A stretch of DNA of 64,000 nucleotides from Phyto melanocephala (Eukaryota > Arthropoda > Insecta > Diptera > Rhinophoridae): contig OW799235.1 of the NCBI GenBank assembly GCA_941918925.1, positions 38,648,701 to 38,712,700 on the forward strand, written 5' to 3'. The position numbers were made by a program, and so were the translations under genes. A model generated the notes under the pieces. That model had not been told where the DNA came from. It made no database searches and was given only the letters and a program-made list of their open reading frames with translations. Below are positions 11,941 to 23,742 of the stretch, one piece after another. Each line of letters opens with the position of its first letter. Position 1 is the stretch's first letter.

Positions 11941-14330
11941 TTTATTTAGGTTGAAAAAGAGGGGTATTAAAAGCCCAAACCCATGACAGGTATACATGTA
12001 TACTCAATTGTCATAATGTGCGCTCTAAAAATAGTTTTTTTTATCGTTTACTAACACTGAAGCTACGTACACATTTGGAAAATATTTGCCTAAATAAACG
12101 TAAGCACTAATTTTGAAGAATATTTATTTAATGTTATGTGATATTTGTTACGCTAAATGCAGTGAAATGTGTGTCAAAAATGGATTGATGGATGTGTCTC
12201 AGATAAAAAAAAGTTTTAATAAAATAAACATTAATTTAAAGGGCAAAAATTAATACAATTGTGGGTACGCCAGTATTCTCAAATATTACTAAATGTAAGA
12301 ATACCTTTAATTTATCGACAAGTTTTAATAAAAAAAGGATAGAATGAAAAGACTAATAATAGGAGTAATAATAGAAGTAATAAAAGGAGTAATTATTTCT
12401 AGAATTATTTTTGTTATTTGAAATAATATATTTGATATTATAGAAATTCCAGACAATCTAAACTTACATTTTATTGCTAACAGAATACTGAAAGCCAAAG
12501 CATTTAATTGTAAGTACAACTCAAATATTAATAAACATACATAATTCTAAACAGTGCTGATGATGATTCCATATCGCAGGATTTTCGATTGTTTTTGGAA
12601 CAAATAAATCAAAACAAAATATTTCTACTTTAAAGTATTTTCCAATATAAACAAATAAAAAATCATAAAAAAATCTTTTTGAAATGGTCCAATAGGTTGT
12701 CATTATTTTATACATTACATAGTAATTATGAAACGTTACCAACATCATTATTTCTAAATTCAGAATAACACCCTGTTGGTAATGACCTTCGTAAGCAATT
12801 TTTATATAAAACAATATTATAATAAATATTATAATATGTACAATATAATAATCAGTTATAATTCAGCTTTATTGGTATCTAGTTATTTGCGAGGCTAATT
12901 AATTTTGGAACAACTTAAACCAAAATAACTAGTTATTTGATTAAAAAATAACTTGAATATGAGTATATCTCCAATACTGCTCACAAATTTACTAGGTAAT
13001 TATGTTTCATATACCAAAAAAAATGACAACTTTTAATTTATAAATCTTAAGTTAAAAGTTAAAGGTAAGATGAGCTTCTTTCTCTTCTTTGAAGAGCAGT
13101 TACAATAACAAAAAACTAAGACACCTTAATTTAGCTATTGGTTACTTATAATAACGAGCTTAAATAAAAAAAAAACTCTTTTAACTAAGACTTCCTTTTG
13201 TTAGTTTCTTGTTTGTTTTGAAATAAAAACTAAATCACCGTTTATATACAACCATTGCAATAACTTTAATTGCAATAAAGACGCACATATAAACGTCACA
13301 GCTAATTTTGTGCACTTGTTTAGCTACTTACGTATATTTCCACTAATGTATGAAAAAAGGCACAATAATTGTGTCCTTGGTGTCAAATGTATGCCTAGTA
13401 CGTCGCGTTTCTAGGCGATTATGATAATGATCGATTTGATCCTTTTTTTATATATAAATAAACTTGCTAGAGGGTAGTTAAATCATTAAAATAAAAATTT
13501 GTATGCGTATTAATCATGCATAGTAGTTAATATTCATAGATTTACGGATATAACCTGACATACTATACGGTCTAATGATTTTAGAGCTGAGTAAAATAAA
13601 GTAGATTATAGTATGGGTGAAATAAAAAATATTAGCATTTACCTATACATTAACGCAACAAACACTAATACCAATTAAAAGAGTAAAATTTTGTATTTTT
13701 CAACAATATTTATTTCTGTATTATTTATATTTATTTAGGAACAATATGATTGGATATACATATATAAGAATAATTACCCAAAGTTTTATAAATTCTTTTT
13801 AATACAAATATTTACATAGATAAACACAAATAAAAACTCGGTTATCCTGAAATCATTTATTCATCTAAACACTATGACAGCTGTAAAATACATACGTTGA
13901 CGAATTATATTTTTTGGAAACAACACGTGAATATTTAAAATGTATATAAAATAAAAAATGTTACTACATAGTTTGCATCTTTAAATATACCCTTGCATGT
14001 ATGAGTGTATGTATTTTTATAAGTGTTCTTAGATATGTAAGTATATATCAAGTAAATGTACCACATTGATCTACGAGTGTTGGTGTTTTTCGCATCTTGC
14101 AGCCCCTTTCCATCCTAGATATTTGTACATACTTATACATATATGTGGACTTTTGATAAGACAACTTATGAAAACAAATTTAAAAAAAAAAATTTAAAAT
14201 ATTTAATTTAAGTTAAAAACTTTTATGTGATTGCGCTTATCTTGTTATTCGTAGCCAGAAAGCAGAACTTTGTGGACTTTAAAATAAAAAAATTTATTTA
14301 AATATTAAATTTTTTAGAAAACAAAAAAAA
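11941..14330. other. No gene seen; AT-rich stretch
   Basis: Purine-biased 'agtaataataggag' repeats occur near 12340-12400. Short open frames on the minus strand (12325-12814) are low-complexity and resemble no known protein. No mobile element end was recognised. Confidence 0.35.
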
Positions 14331-16471
14331 AACAAGTAAGAGCACTATATTCGGCTGTGCCGAATCTTTTATACCCACCACCAATTTTGTGTACATTTAA
14401 AGCACAATGTGCATTATTTTGTTAATCGCTATGGAATAATTTCTTTATAATAAAAAATGCATCACTTTCTTTGTAGAGGGTGGTTAAATTTTAAGGGCCC
14501 ATGTTGAAGGTGAACTACACCTAGTCTTTAAATTTGTTTTCTGCATTTCACTTGATATTTCTCAATCTCAAACTTACTCAATTTGATCCGTGGAAAGATA
14601 CGCAAATAAGCAACGCTTTAAAGTTATTCAGGTTTTTAATAAAAATGGGCGTTCAAATCAAAATGCATTTTGTGCACTTCGTAATTCTTTTGATCAACAT
14701 AATCGTTCAAATTTGTCCACAATCGGGAGAATTGTAAAAAATATTTAAATTTCTGCAAAACATGTCTGTATAAAATGTTAGAAAATCTGTGAATGCCTTC
14801 TTAGTTCGTTGAATAGGAACCACTGCTGGTTTTTGCGATAGTGTGGCAAAAGAGCAGTCAACCTCGCCTCATCATCATGCCCAACAATTGAGCATCAACA
14901 TTGTCATTGAAAATTTGGACCATCAGATAGAGGAGTGGCGCCAAGGATGGGGGGCCAATATACAAATATTATAATCACAAAAAGAAATAATAACAATTTC
15001 CTAAATAATTTGTGTTTTATTTAAATTCAACATCGACCCTTAAAATTAAACCACCCTTTATAACTTCGATATGCTAATAAAATGCTTTTGTAAATGTAGT
15101 CTTTCAATGAAAGTGGGCGTTAAAGTAGGCGTGTCAATGAAGTTTCTGCTAATAAATACAACTTAGATATTTCAATATAGTCCTTTATTTTCCAAAAACT
15201 TTGTCAATAGAGAAATTACATGAATTTAAGATAAACCGTTATATGGGAGGTAGGCGTTAAAGTGGGCGTTTCACCTAAACTTTTTGGCACAACAATTACA
15301 TTGATTAGAAGGATATACGTTGCGATCATCATACCTCAAATTTTGGCGGTTTTATGAGCTTTTAAATTTCATTAACGGTAGATAACGTCAAAAGTGGGCG
15401 TTATAGTAGGCGTGTCAAAGTTGTTTTTGCGAATGAGTACTACTTAGGTGTTTCAATATAGCCCTTTGTTATTCCAAAATCTTTATTAATAGAGAAATTA
15501 TATGAATTTTAGTTAAAACGTTATATGGGAGGTGGGCGTGGCACCTTAATTTTCTGGCACAGTAATGACGTTTCCTAGGGGGATATACGTAGCAATTTTG
15601 TCATCATACCTCTAATTTTTGCGGTTTTATGAGCTTTTGAATTTCATTAACGGTAGATAACGGTAGAGTAGATTAACGGTAGATAAGTGAAAAGTGGGCG
15701 TTACAGTAGGCGTGTTAAAATTATTTTTTCGAATGAGTACAACTGAGGTGTTTCAATATAGGCCTTTATTATTCCAAAATCTTTATTAATAGAGAAATTA
15801 TATGAATTTTAGTTAAAACGTTATATGGGAGGTGGGCGTAAAAGTGGGCGTGGCACATTGATTTGCCGTTACAAGAAAGCGTGTCACCAAAAAGCAAAGT
15901 GTGCAAAATTTCAGAGTCGTACATCCAATTTTGTTGCTTTTATGACGTTTTTGTTTTTAAATATACCAAAAAATACACTGTGCGGTATAAATTTTCGTAC
16001 ATTTTGATCGATAACTCCTCTCCTAATGCATAGATTGAGACAATTTTCGGGGGAAAATATTTTCTTTACCCAGGAAATACATATTCGAAGTTTTATGAGT
16101 CTACGTTAAGGCGTTTGGACACAATTCCATTTTATTCGATGTTCGAAGGACACGGTTTTTTCGACCTACTCTTGCTTTTCGAGCTATAACTCTCTTCCTA
16201 ATATTCCGATTTAGCCCATTTTTAATACCAAGCAAACCTTGTCTATAAGAAAGATTCTGGCAAAATTTGAGCCCCCTAGCTTTTTCGGTGCGACCTCTAT
16301 CGTGCTTTCAACAGACGGACAGACGGACGGACATAGCTAGATCGTCATAAAATCAAACCCCGATTCAGAATATATATACTTTATGGGGTCTAAAATGGAT
16401 ATTTCGATGTGTTACAAACGGAATGACAAAATGAATATACCCCCACCATTTTTTTGGTGGCGGGTATAAAA
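14331..16471 (+). mobile_element. DINE-1-like element, subfamily A, copy E
   Basis: It is complete at both ends. The 5' end is AACAAGTAAGAGCAC with hairpin ATTCGGC-tgt-GCCGAAT and TATACCCACCACC. The 3' end has the GACGGACAGACGGACGG tract, ACTTTATGGGGTC and CACCATTTTTTTGGTGG..GGGTATAA. The middle has about 300-bp modules. One is duplicated relative to copy A: the phrase around 'aacgttatatgggagg' recurs at 15520 and 15820. A mariner remnant lies at 14476. It is inverted relative to copy A. Confidence 0.85.
14476..15058 (+). mobile_element. Miniature mariner derivative inside DINE copy E
   Basis: TA-flanked (14474-14475, 15059-15060), with ends like GAGGGTGG/CCACCCTT. On the plus strand from about 14589 the translation reads as a mariner N-terminal helix-turn-helix (VERYANKQRFKVIQ, then a STIGRIVKN segment). 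It then breaks into a later piece (KEQSTSP..AQQL), so the catalytic part is deleted. It cannot make transposase. Confidence 0.75.
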
Positions 16472-19008
16472 ACTTGGAGGTAAATAAATATTTGCATGAC
16501 ATTTTTCCAATTATAACACGTAAACGCATCGTCTGGAATATTTGATCATTAGGATTAAGAAACTTAAAAGTTTTCTTATCTTTTGCCATTCATAAAAGAA
16601 CGTCATTAATAATATTTGTGTCCTAAATGAACATTAATTTACATATGAACTAATAAATACAAATTTTTATGAATGTATGCACATATTGATAAACATATGT
16701 TTATATGTCTGTTCAAACGTACATTTATACAAATATATTTATTTAAAATATTTATGAAAGAATATCGATTTGTTTTCATATAAAGCCATTTAGAAAATGA
16801 ACATGAATTTTTGATTTGTTTGTTGTAGTTGGCGCCTCTGACCACTTAGTTGGTGAATAATTAAGGAAGTGTGCATGTAAGCAATTACTACAATCCGTAC
16901 ACGAAAATGATTTTTTTTAACAACTATGAATTCTTACTACATATGTACATACATATGTATGTATGTTCCTATTTACATACAAGAAAAAATAACAATGACA
17001 AAAACAGAGAATCTTAAGAATTAAATAATAAAAATATTAAACCGTCGAAGTATGAGCTATTTACCTATATAAACAAAATTGGAGACAAAATTATTCTATT
17101 AGTTGTGCATAAAGCTACTGAATATAAACAAGATTTTTTTGCTGTTCTCCGGTGCACACACATTAAAGCTGCAGAATTATTGATAGGCGACCCATTAGAG
17201 AATTCGTAAATTCTTCGTCAATAGGTCTCTATACTGAACATTTTTTTGTAAAATCAAAGAATTTTTTCTGAATTTTTGCAGTCGACTATTTCTTACTTTG
17301 ATTAAAGAACAATTAAAGGTCAGTAAAGAGTTCTACCTGTAGTTTAGTTTTCAATAAAAAGTATGTGAAACATAAATAACCTGAAATTTACATTTGAAAA
17401 ATGTTCAGTCAACTTTGCCGTCCGCTAGTAGTGTTTAATACAGGGGCGCAACTTATTTTATTTAGCTGGGTTTTTTATCCGTCAACTAAAACAGAAACTA
17501 ATGTTCTTACAATTGTTTGGTCAAGCAAATTTTGTAATTTTTAAGTTTTTTCCACCTTTAAATATTTTTTGAAAATTTTTTTAACGTTTTTTTCTAATTT
17601 TTTAAATACATACCAACAAAATTATGTATAGATATAAATGCAAATTTTCGCCTGAAATTCAGTCAGAAGTGCTACATCTTTTATTGAATTCGCCACTGCA
17701 CATAAAAGCCTCTGTAAATGTGCTTTGATTTTCACAAATTAGAAATATAAAAGCTGTGAATAAAATACTCTGCGTATTTCTAGTTGTAAATATGTATGTA
17801 TATAGTCTCTTTGTTTAGTTTTTTATATCATACACAAAAAATACTCTTTACAGTAACAGATTGTATCAACAACATCGATTTATAATGTTTTATTTATTTT
17901 TTGCTTTCTTACACACATATGCTTTGCGCATGTGTTAGTAACACTTTAAAACGCTTATAACTGCTAAAAAATTTAATTCCTGAACATCTACAGGAAAATT
18001 CCTTTAAAATGTTTTATGTTTAAACCTGTTGTATATAATCTGTGTAATCTGCATAAAAAAAAATCGACTTGCCTATTAATAAATAACCTTTTTAATAATA
18101 ATTTAACTCAATAAGATGCAAATAGACTTTTTAATATGAATACTTTTGAGAGTTTTTTAATTTAAAAAAAATTATTCCTTTAAAAATCTGCAAATAATTT
18201 ACTAAAGCTTATGTAGCTACTAAAGCTAAAACAGTGTGATATACTGGTTTTATAATCAACGCCTGTCGCCATACTCACACCTTAAATTATAAATGGTGTA
18301 TAACAGTGATGTCGGATCTAGCGATTTTCCGATTAACGTGGATGTACGTATATGATTGCTAGTTGTGAGACGACCTTTGTCTGGGTAATTGTTTCTTTTC
18401 ATAACACACTAAAGAAAATAAACAGGAGCTTTTTATGCCTCCAAATATAATTTGTAATAGTTTGTAACCACACGAGTAATATGTTTGGCAATTATTGCCA
18501 CAGCAAATTCTATTGCCAACACAAGATATTAACGTGTGCACCGTATGAATATGTATTAGAACATATATTAAGCATCATATGTTATAATAAAGGGGAAAAA
18601 TATTAAAATTAACATTGTAATTATAAAAAATTCAAGTTTTTAAATATATAAAGACAAAAGAATCGCTATAATCTAGTGACTTTGATGAATTTATTTACAC
18701 ATAATTTTTTTAAAATTTTTAATTACAGAACAATCTCCAGCGAAATATCAAATTTTATGTTTAAAGATATTTACGTGTTCATCACATCAGTTTGAACATT
18801 GGAAATTTGATGCCGTTATTCTGCCGTCGTAATTAAATTAAATTAATTAATTAATTAATTAATTAAAGTAAGTAATATACACCATATAGGTAATTCTGCG
18901 CCTCCCTGTACTATTTTAAAGGTGTACAATGTTGAAAGCGGATATTAAAATAATCTTTGTTTCCGATTTCACTTGAAGCATCTTTTTTAATTTTCGGTCA
19001 GTTATATA
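16472..19008. other. No gene; simple repeats and AT-rich DNA
   Basis: It holds a CATA/GTAT microsatellite near 16940-16975, an AATT array at 18831-18866 and many A/T runs. A weak pair of hAT-like ends (CAGGGGCG near 17442, CGCCACTG near 17699) lacks a target duplication. No reading frame is supported. Confidence 0.4.
18831..18866. repeat. TTAA/AATT microsatellite
   Basis: A short array of the 4-bp unit TTAA, beginning with two AATTA variants. Confidence 0.85.
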
Positions 19009-19609
19009 AAGGGTGGTTAAATTTTAAGGGCCCATGTTGATTTTAAATAAAGCAAATTAGTAGGAAATTATTGTCATTTCTTTTTATTATGATAATATTG
19101 GTATCTGTTAATTATTTATGAAATGAAATATCGGCTAAATGTGCCGCAGTGGCACACCTCCATCCGATGGTCCAAATTTTCAATGACAATGTTGATGTTA
19201 AATTGTTGGACACGATGATCAATCGAGGTTGACTGCTCTTTTTCTACACTACCGCGAAAAACAGCAATGTTTTCCGTTCAACGAACCAAGAAGGAATTCA
19301 CAGATGTTTTCACATTTCATACAGACCTCTTTTGCTGAAATTAAAATATTTTTCACAATTCTCCCGATTGTGGACGAATTTGAACGATTATGTTGACCAA
19401 AAGAATTACGAAGTGATTTGAACGCCAATTTTCATAATAAGCCTGAATAACTTTATCGTGTTGCTCGATTGTGTATCTTTCCATGGTTCAAATTGAGTTA
19501 GTCTGAAATTGGGAAATGTCAAATCAAATACAAAAAAAAAAAAAGAAAAATAATTGACGTTTAGGTGTGGTTCACATTCAACATCGGCCCTTAATATTCA
19601 ACCACCCTT
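19009..19609 (-). mobile_element. Free-standing miniature mariner derivative
   Basis: Terminal inverted repeats AAGGGTGGTTAAATTTT are flanked by TA (19007-19008, 19610-19611). On the minus strand the start codon near 19480 opens MERYTIEQHDKVIQAYYENW, a clear mariner helix-turn-helix. A later segment, VEKEQSTSIDHRVQQFNIN, follows without the catalytic domain. This copy is outside any DINE element, showing that the mariner family once moved alone. Confidence 0.8.
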
Positions 19610-20032
19610 TATTTGATAAGATTAATAGAGGCAAAATTCTATTGAAAATACTTAATATTTTAGGACATATACACTAATGTCTAATTGAGGAATTACTTGT
19701 ACCTGAATAAATTTGAAAACATACCTACATTTATGTAGTAATTTTAAAATAACTTAAACAAACAATGTTGACAGTTCAAAAGTTACTAAGCAAACAGTTG
19801 TACATACATATATACATACATACGTATATACAACTGTAAATAACATATACCATATGTGAATATAAAAGAAAAAAAACTGTAATTATAGAGGCGGATTGAA
19901 TTAAAGAACTACTAAACAAAACACTCATTTATATGCACACTCTCTGAACCCGGACCGCTTTGCAGAACAAGGAAAAACATTCCTCAACTTAGAAATAAAT
20001 CCAATAAACTTTGAAACCCAAATTTAAAAAAA
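19610..20032. other. No gene seen
   Basis: AT-rich, with a short CATA repeat near 19800-19830. Confidence 0.4.
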
Positions 20033-20798
20033 AACAAGTAAGAGCACGCTGTGCCGAATTTTAGATATCCACCACCAATTTTATGTACTTTTATTGCACA
20101 AAATTTAATATAGTTCTTTATTCTTCCAAAAACTTTGTCCACAGAGAAATTATATGAATTTAAGGTAAAGCGTTATATGGGAGGTGTGCGTTAAAGTAGG
20201 TGTATCACATTCATTTTCAGTCAAAACAATGGCATTGACTAGAAAGCTATAAGTACGAAATTTCATCTAATTCTGTCGGTTTAATAAGATTTTAAATTTC
20301 ATCAACAGTAGATTACGTGAAAAGTGGGCGTAGGTAAATTGATACCATAAACAGATCTGAGGAACTTGTGGTTGCTTCTAAAAGTTGATTTCAACCATCA
20401 CACGAACAGACGGTATCGACTCCTCTATTCATAAGCTTTCAGAAAATATATACTTTATGGGGTCGGAAATGAATATTGTAGAAATTTCACACGGAATGAC
20501 AAACTTACATATCGATGCCTTACTTCCTCAACCTCGTATTTTAAAAAATACGGTTTTGACTTTTTCATATCAAACGATTGTTTTATGCTTTAACTAAAAA
20601 AGATTAGTATATTATTACTACTAATATACATAAATACAATCAATTCCTTAATAATTGCATTTAAACTTTTAACCAAACACCGAAGTATAAAAAGATTAAC
20701 CGATTTTTTGTCTCTCCTGAAAAATTTTATTTTTTAAGATACGAGGTTGAGGAAGTAAGGCATCGATATACCCTTTTACACTGTGAAGGGTATAAAAA
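20033..20798 (+). mobile_element. Mosaic DINE-1-like element, copy F
   Basis: The 5' end is subfamily A (TATCCACCACC, then the 'gcgttatatgggagg' module). From about 20340 it switches to subfamily B sequence ('cagatctgaggaac', the ACTTTATGGGGTCGG box) and ends with the subfamily B terminus CTGTGAAGGGTATAAA. The 5' hairpin is damaged. A 257-bp MITE is inserted at 20511. Confidence 0.7.
20511..20767. mobile_element. 257-bp MITE inside DINE copy F
   Basis: Terminal inverted repeats of about 40 bases start ATCGATGCCTTACTTCC and are nearly identical at the two ends. They interrupt the DINE phrase 'acaaac..tatataccc'. The short duplicated flank is ambiguous (AT or TA) because the site is itself AT-repetitive. 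No coding content. Confidence 0.7.
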
Positions 20799-21589
20799 AT
20801 AAATTAAAACTGGCTATTGCAAGTTGAAGTGGTTTTTCTAAATCTCTTTAAATTTATTTTTACGTCGATTACCAATTTGTTCCTTCGTTTGGAATACGAC
20901 GTGCAAGCTATTTCTTCTACATCTGCAGTTGAGCTATCTGATAAAGGTTCGTCCGAAATGATTTTTTCTCCGTGATTTTTTCTTACCGTAATGTTTAAAT
21001 GTAACTCAAAATTTTGAAAAGTTGAAGTTTTTTCAATCATAAACTTTCTGTTTTTTTCAAAAATGTAAAAACACAGAAAACAGTAACAACGTTGTTAACA
21101 AGCGATGTGCTTTATTAACTATTACAGAGTGTTTCAAATTATCTTAGGCTTTTTTCACACTAATAAAAATTTGTTTATCAAATATAGAAAATAGAGATAG
21201 GTAGATAGATAGATGGATAGATAGATAGATGGATAGATAGCGAAATGTTATTGTTTTATAAAAAATATTCATAAAAACAGTACAAAGTGTGGAAAACAGT
21301 ACATATGCGTACTGTTTTGGGTGTTGTGCATAAAAAAGTACAATTAAGAATAAACATGTACTGTACCTCTAAAAACAGTACGTCTGGCACCCCTAGTTAA
21401 ATAGATCATTAATTTTGAAAAAGTTTTTCGATATGGAAGTTGTATGAATTTAAGCTAAATCGTTATATCAGGGGTGGGCGTGTCACCTTAACTTTTTGTT
21501 ATTACAAAAAATATTGACAAAAAATCTATATCTGCCAAATACCAGCAAAGTACAACTAATTACATACATATATGACGTTTTAAAAAGAC
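20799..21589. other. Unassigned DNA with GATA repeat and a DINE scrap
   Basis: A minus-strand open frame at 20804-21040 (78 aa) shows no known motif. A GATA microsatellite lies at 21196-21240. A DINE subfamily A phrase occurs at about 21420-21500. The sequence near 21380-21405 (TCTGGCACCCCTAG) resembles a hAT end, but no partner was found. Confidence 0.35.
21196..21240. repeat. GATA microsatellite
   Basis: Imperfect GATA array with GGTA and GGAT variants. Confidence 0.85.
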
Positions 21590-22200
21590 AACAAGTAAGA
21601 GCGCTATATTCGGCCGTGCCGAATCTTATATACCCTTCACAACGTGTAGTCATGCAATAACAGTAGTTTGTATCACCATTAATCCCAAATGAAATACGTA
21701 CACGTTTGTATGTATGTATGTTGTTGTTGTAATGTTGTTTTTGTGAAAAAAAAATCGAGGTGGTCGTGGGTTTTTGCTCATATCTCAGTTGTTTATGTAC
21801 CGAAGTTTCTGATTTTCAATACCGATCTACTCCCGAATATTTCTGATATTTTAATACCTTACCCGGGTCCAACCTATGTCGGGGGGCTGATTTCAACATA
21901 CACACGGACAGACGGTTAGACGGACAGACTGACAGACTGACAGAGCTTAATCGGAGCTTTTACTCCTTTCCTAATGGTGATATTTTTAAAATATTTGGGC
22001 AAATATGTTTTTCTCAAGAAATATATGTATGTACATGTAAGATTGAATTGCTCTACGTCATTGCGTTTAGACGCTATCGCATTTTGTTTGATGCCTAATG
22101 GACATTCTGGCATGTGCTATTCTTGCATTACAATGCATAACTTTCTTCCCAATGAACCGATTTCAGTCAATTTAAACATCAAACATTTCTGGTGTATTAG
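21590..22200 (+). mobile_element. DINE-1-like element, subfamily B, 3' altered, copy G
   Basis: The 5' end is intact (ACAAGTAAGAGCGC, hairpin ATTCGGC-cgt-GCCGAAT, TATACCCTTCACAACG). The GACGG..GACAGAC tract at 21905-21945 follows. After that it runs into sequence resembling an inverted, decayed subfamily A segment ('ctacgtcattgcgtttag') instead of the usual 3' end. Confidence 0.7.
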
Positions 22201-22816
22201 AAATACATAAAAAATAAGAATAACGTATTTTTTGTATAACATGTATGTAAGTATATTGCACCATTATTTCAACTCGCACAACACTTGTTAATGTTTTTTT
22301 TTTGTGTCAAAAGTAAGAAGAAATTAAATTCAAAAATTTTTAAAAATTTAAATTACATACATAAGTATAAATTTTAACCCCAGTTATCTTTATTTTTTTC
22401 AGCAGGTGCATGATCGTTGAATGGAACGAATTTATGTAAAATGTTGACTCTATTTCACAGCACACATGCTTCTTTAAATGATAAATTGAATTCTTGTTTG
22501 AACAAACACTTGTCGCGCTCTTTTTTAGCAACTGTAAGCGTATAGAAATTCTAAAAGAAGGCAACCTGTTATTATAAGATGAATATACATACGTACATAC
22601 ATACATACATACATACATTTATAAATATGTATATATGCAAGAACATACTTTGATAGATACATACATAAGTATATGTATGTATTATTATAATGATTCTGAA
22701 ATTGTTAAGGGAAAAACAATGTGTGTTTAGAAAAAAAACGTTACAAAATATCGGTTCGTATTTGTATTTTTTTTTTCTTCTAAATTTCTGTAATTTGCTC
22801 TTTGAATAAAAAACTA
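22201..22816. other. No gene; ACAT microsatellite
   Basis: Contains a CATA array at about 22590-22618. The short open frames are products of the simple repeat. Confidence 0.4.
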
Positions 22817-23020
22817 ACTGCTGTATTCATTAATTATATTTTGAGATTGTTAAAGGCTTATTTGACAAATTTCTGTACAACATCTCGTCGTTCATAAATT
22901 ATTGTGTTCCATATGACATATAAAACCTTTACATATAGAACACAATAATTTACGAACGACTATCTGTCAAATATGTATGCCTTTAATAAAACTAAAATAT
23001 TTTTTTATGAATACGGCAGT
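22817..23020. mobile_element. Fold-back MITE interrupted by a second MITE
   Basis: The outer arms (ACTGCTGTATTCAT.. and ..ATGAATACGGCAGT) are related to the fold-back at 9132: both contain AAGGCTTATTTGACA. Between the arms sits a different palindrome (22887-22960). Confidence 0.65.
22887..22960. mobile_element. 74-bp inner fold-back
   Basis: Arms of about 28 bases beginning GTCGTTCATAAATTATTG with a reverse-complement partner. The sequence is unrelated to the host MITE, so it is probably a nested insertion. Confidence 0.55.
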
Positions 23021-23742
23021 ATAACAATAAGAGTAAGGCCCATTATTATGACTTACCAATAGCTAAAATTAGGATGTTATTTCAATCTAAAGTAACCGAT
23101 TAGCAAAAGAAAACTTATGTTACCTCTATCTTTTAACTTACGATTTAAGAATTTTACCCTTAGTTACGGACCTTAAATAATTCTTAACGTTTTTTACGAG
23201 AATTTACGTGAAAAATTTGTTCAATTACACTTAACCTCATTATTGACCTACGGAACATTGGGATTAAATTATAAAAACAACAAAAAATAATTGAAAGACT
23301 TTTAATTGCAAAAAAAAAAAAAAATAATCTGTTTGTCAGTTGGTATTTGCTCTGGCGCTGCCATATTTTGAAAAAAAAAAATAAAGTTTATTATAGATAA
23401 AGGTTGTGATAATGAAAAATATTAAAAGATCGAATTATTGCTCAGTTACCTTTTATTTATGTTAACTTTATATAACAGTTGTAATAATTGTCCTTAATAT
23501 CATTCAACATAATCACATGTTTGCAATGTCATATTATGTTAAATTATATTTTCCACAATTGGCGTATTCACAAGGTGTCCTATTATCATAATTTCACAAA
23601 AATTTTAAAATGATTATTGGAATTGCTAAAACAGGCGTCGGACATGTAATTCATGTTCTTTGTCATACTCGCGTCTACAGCTGCAATGGGTTCTTCTGTG
23701 AGGTGTTGTCATGAATCGATTCATAATCTATATACATATGTA
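23021..23742. other. No gene seen
   Basis: AT-rich. A repeat-end-like phrase, 'gtattcacaaggtgtcc' near 23565, matches one near 10436 in reverse. Confidence 0.35.

Noticed and set aside
17442..17699. hAT-like pair CAGGGGCG .. CGCCACTG
   Set aside because: The inverted ends match for only about 8-12 bases and the flanking 8-mers differ.
20804..21040. 78-aa minus-strand frame with acidic and basic stretches
   Set aside because: No known motif, no clear gene context; could be a chance frame or a decayed transposon exon.
21196..21240. Regularly spaced repeats considered as a CRISPR array
   Set aside because: A GATA microsatellite without unique spacers; eukaryotic context. The Helitron tandem units also lack spacers.
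22340..22618. 92-aa frame starting with Met-Tyr-Val-Cys repeats
   Set aside because: The start is a CATA microsatellite read in one frame; no other support.
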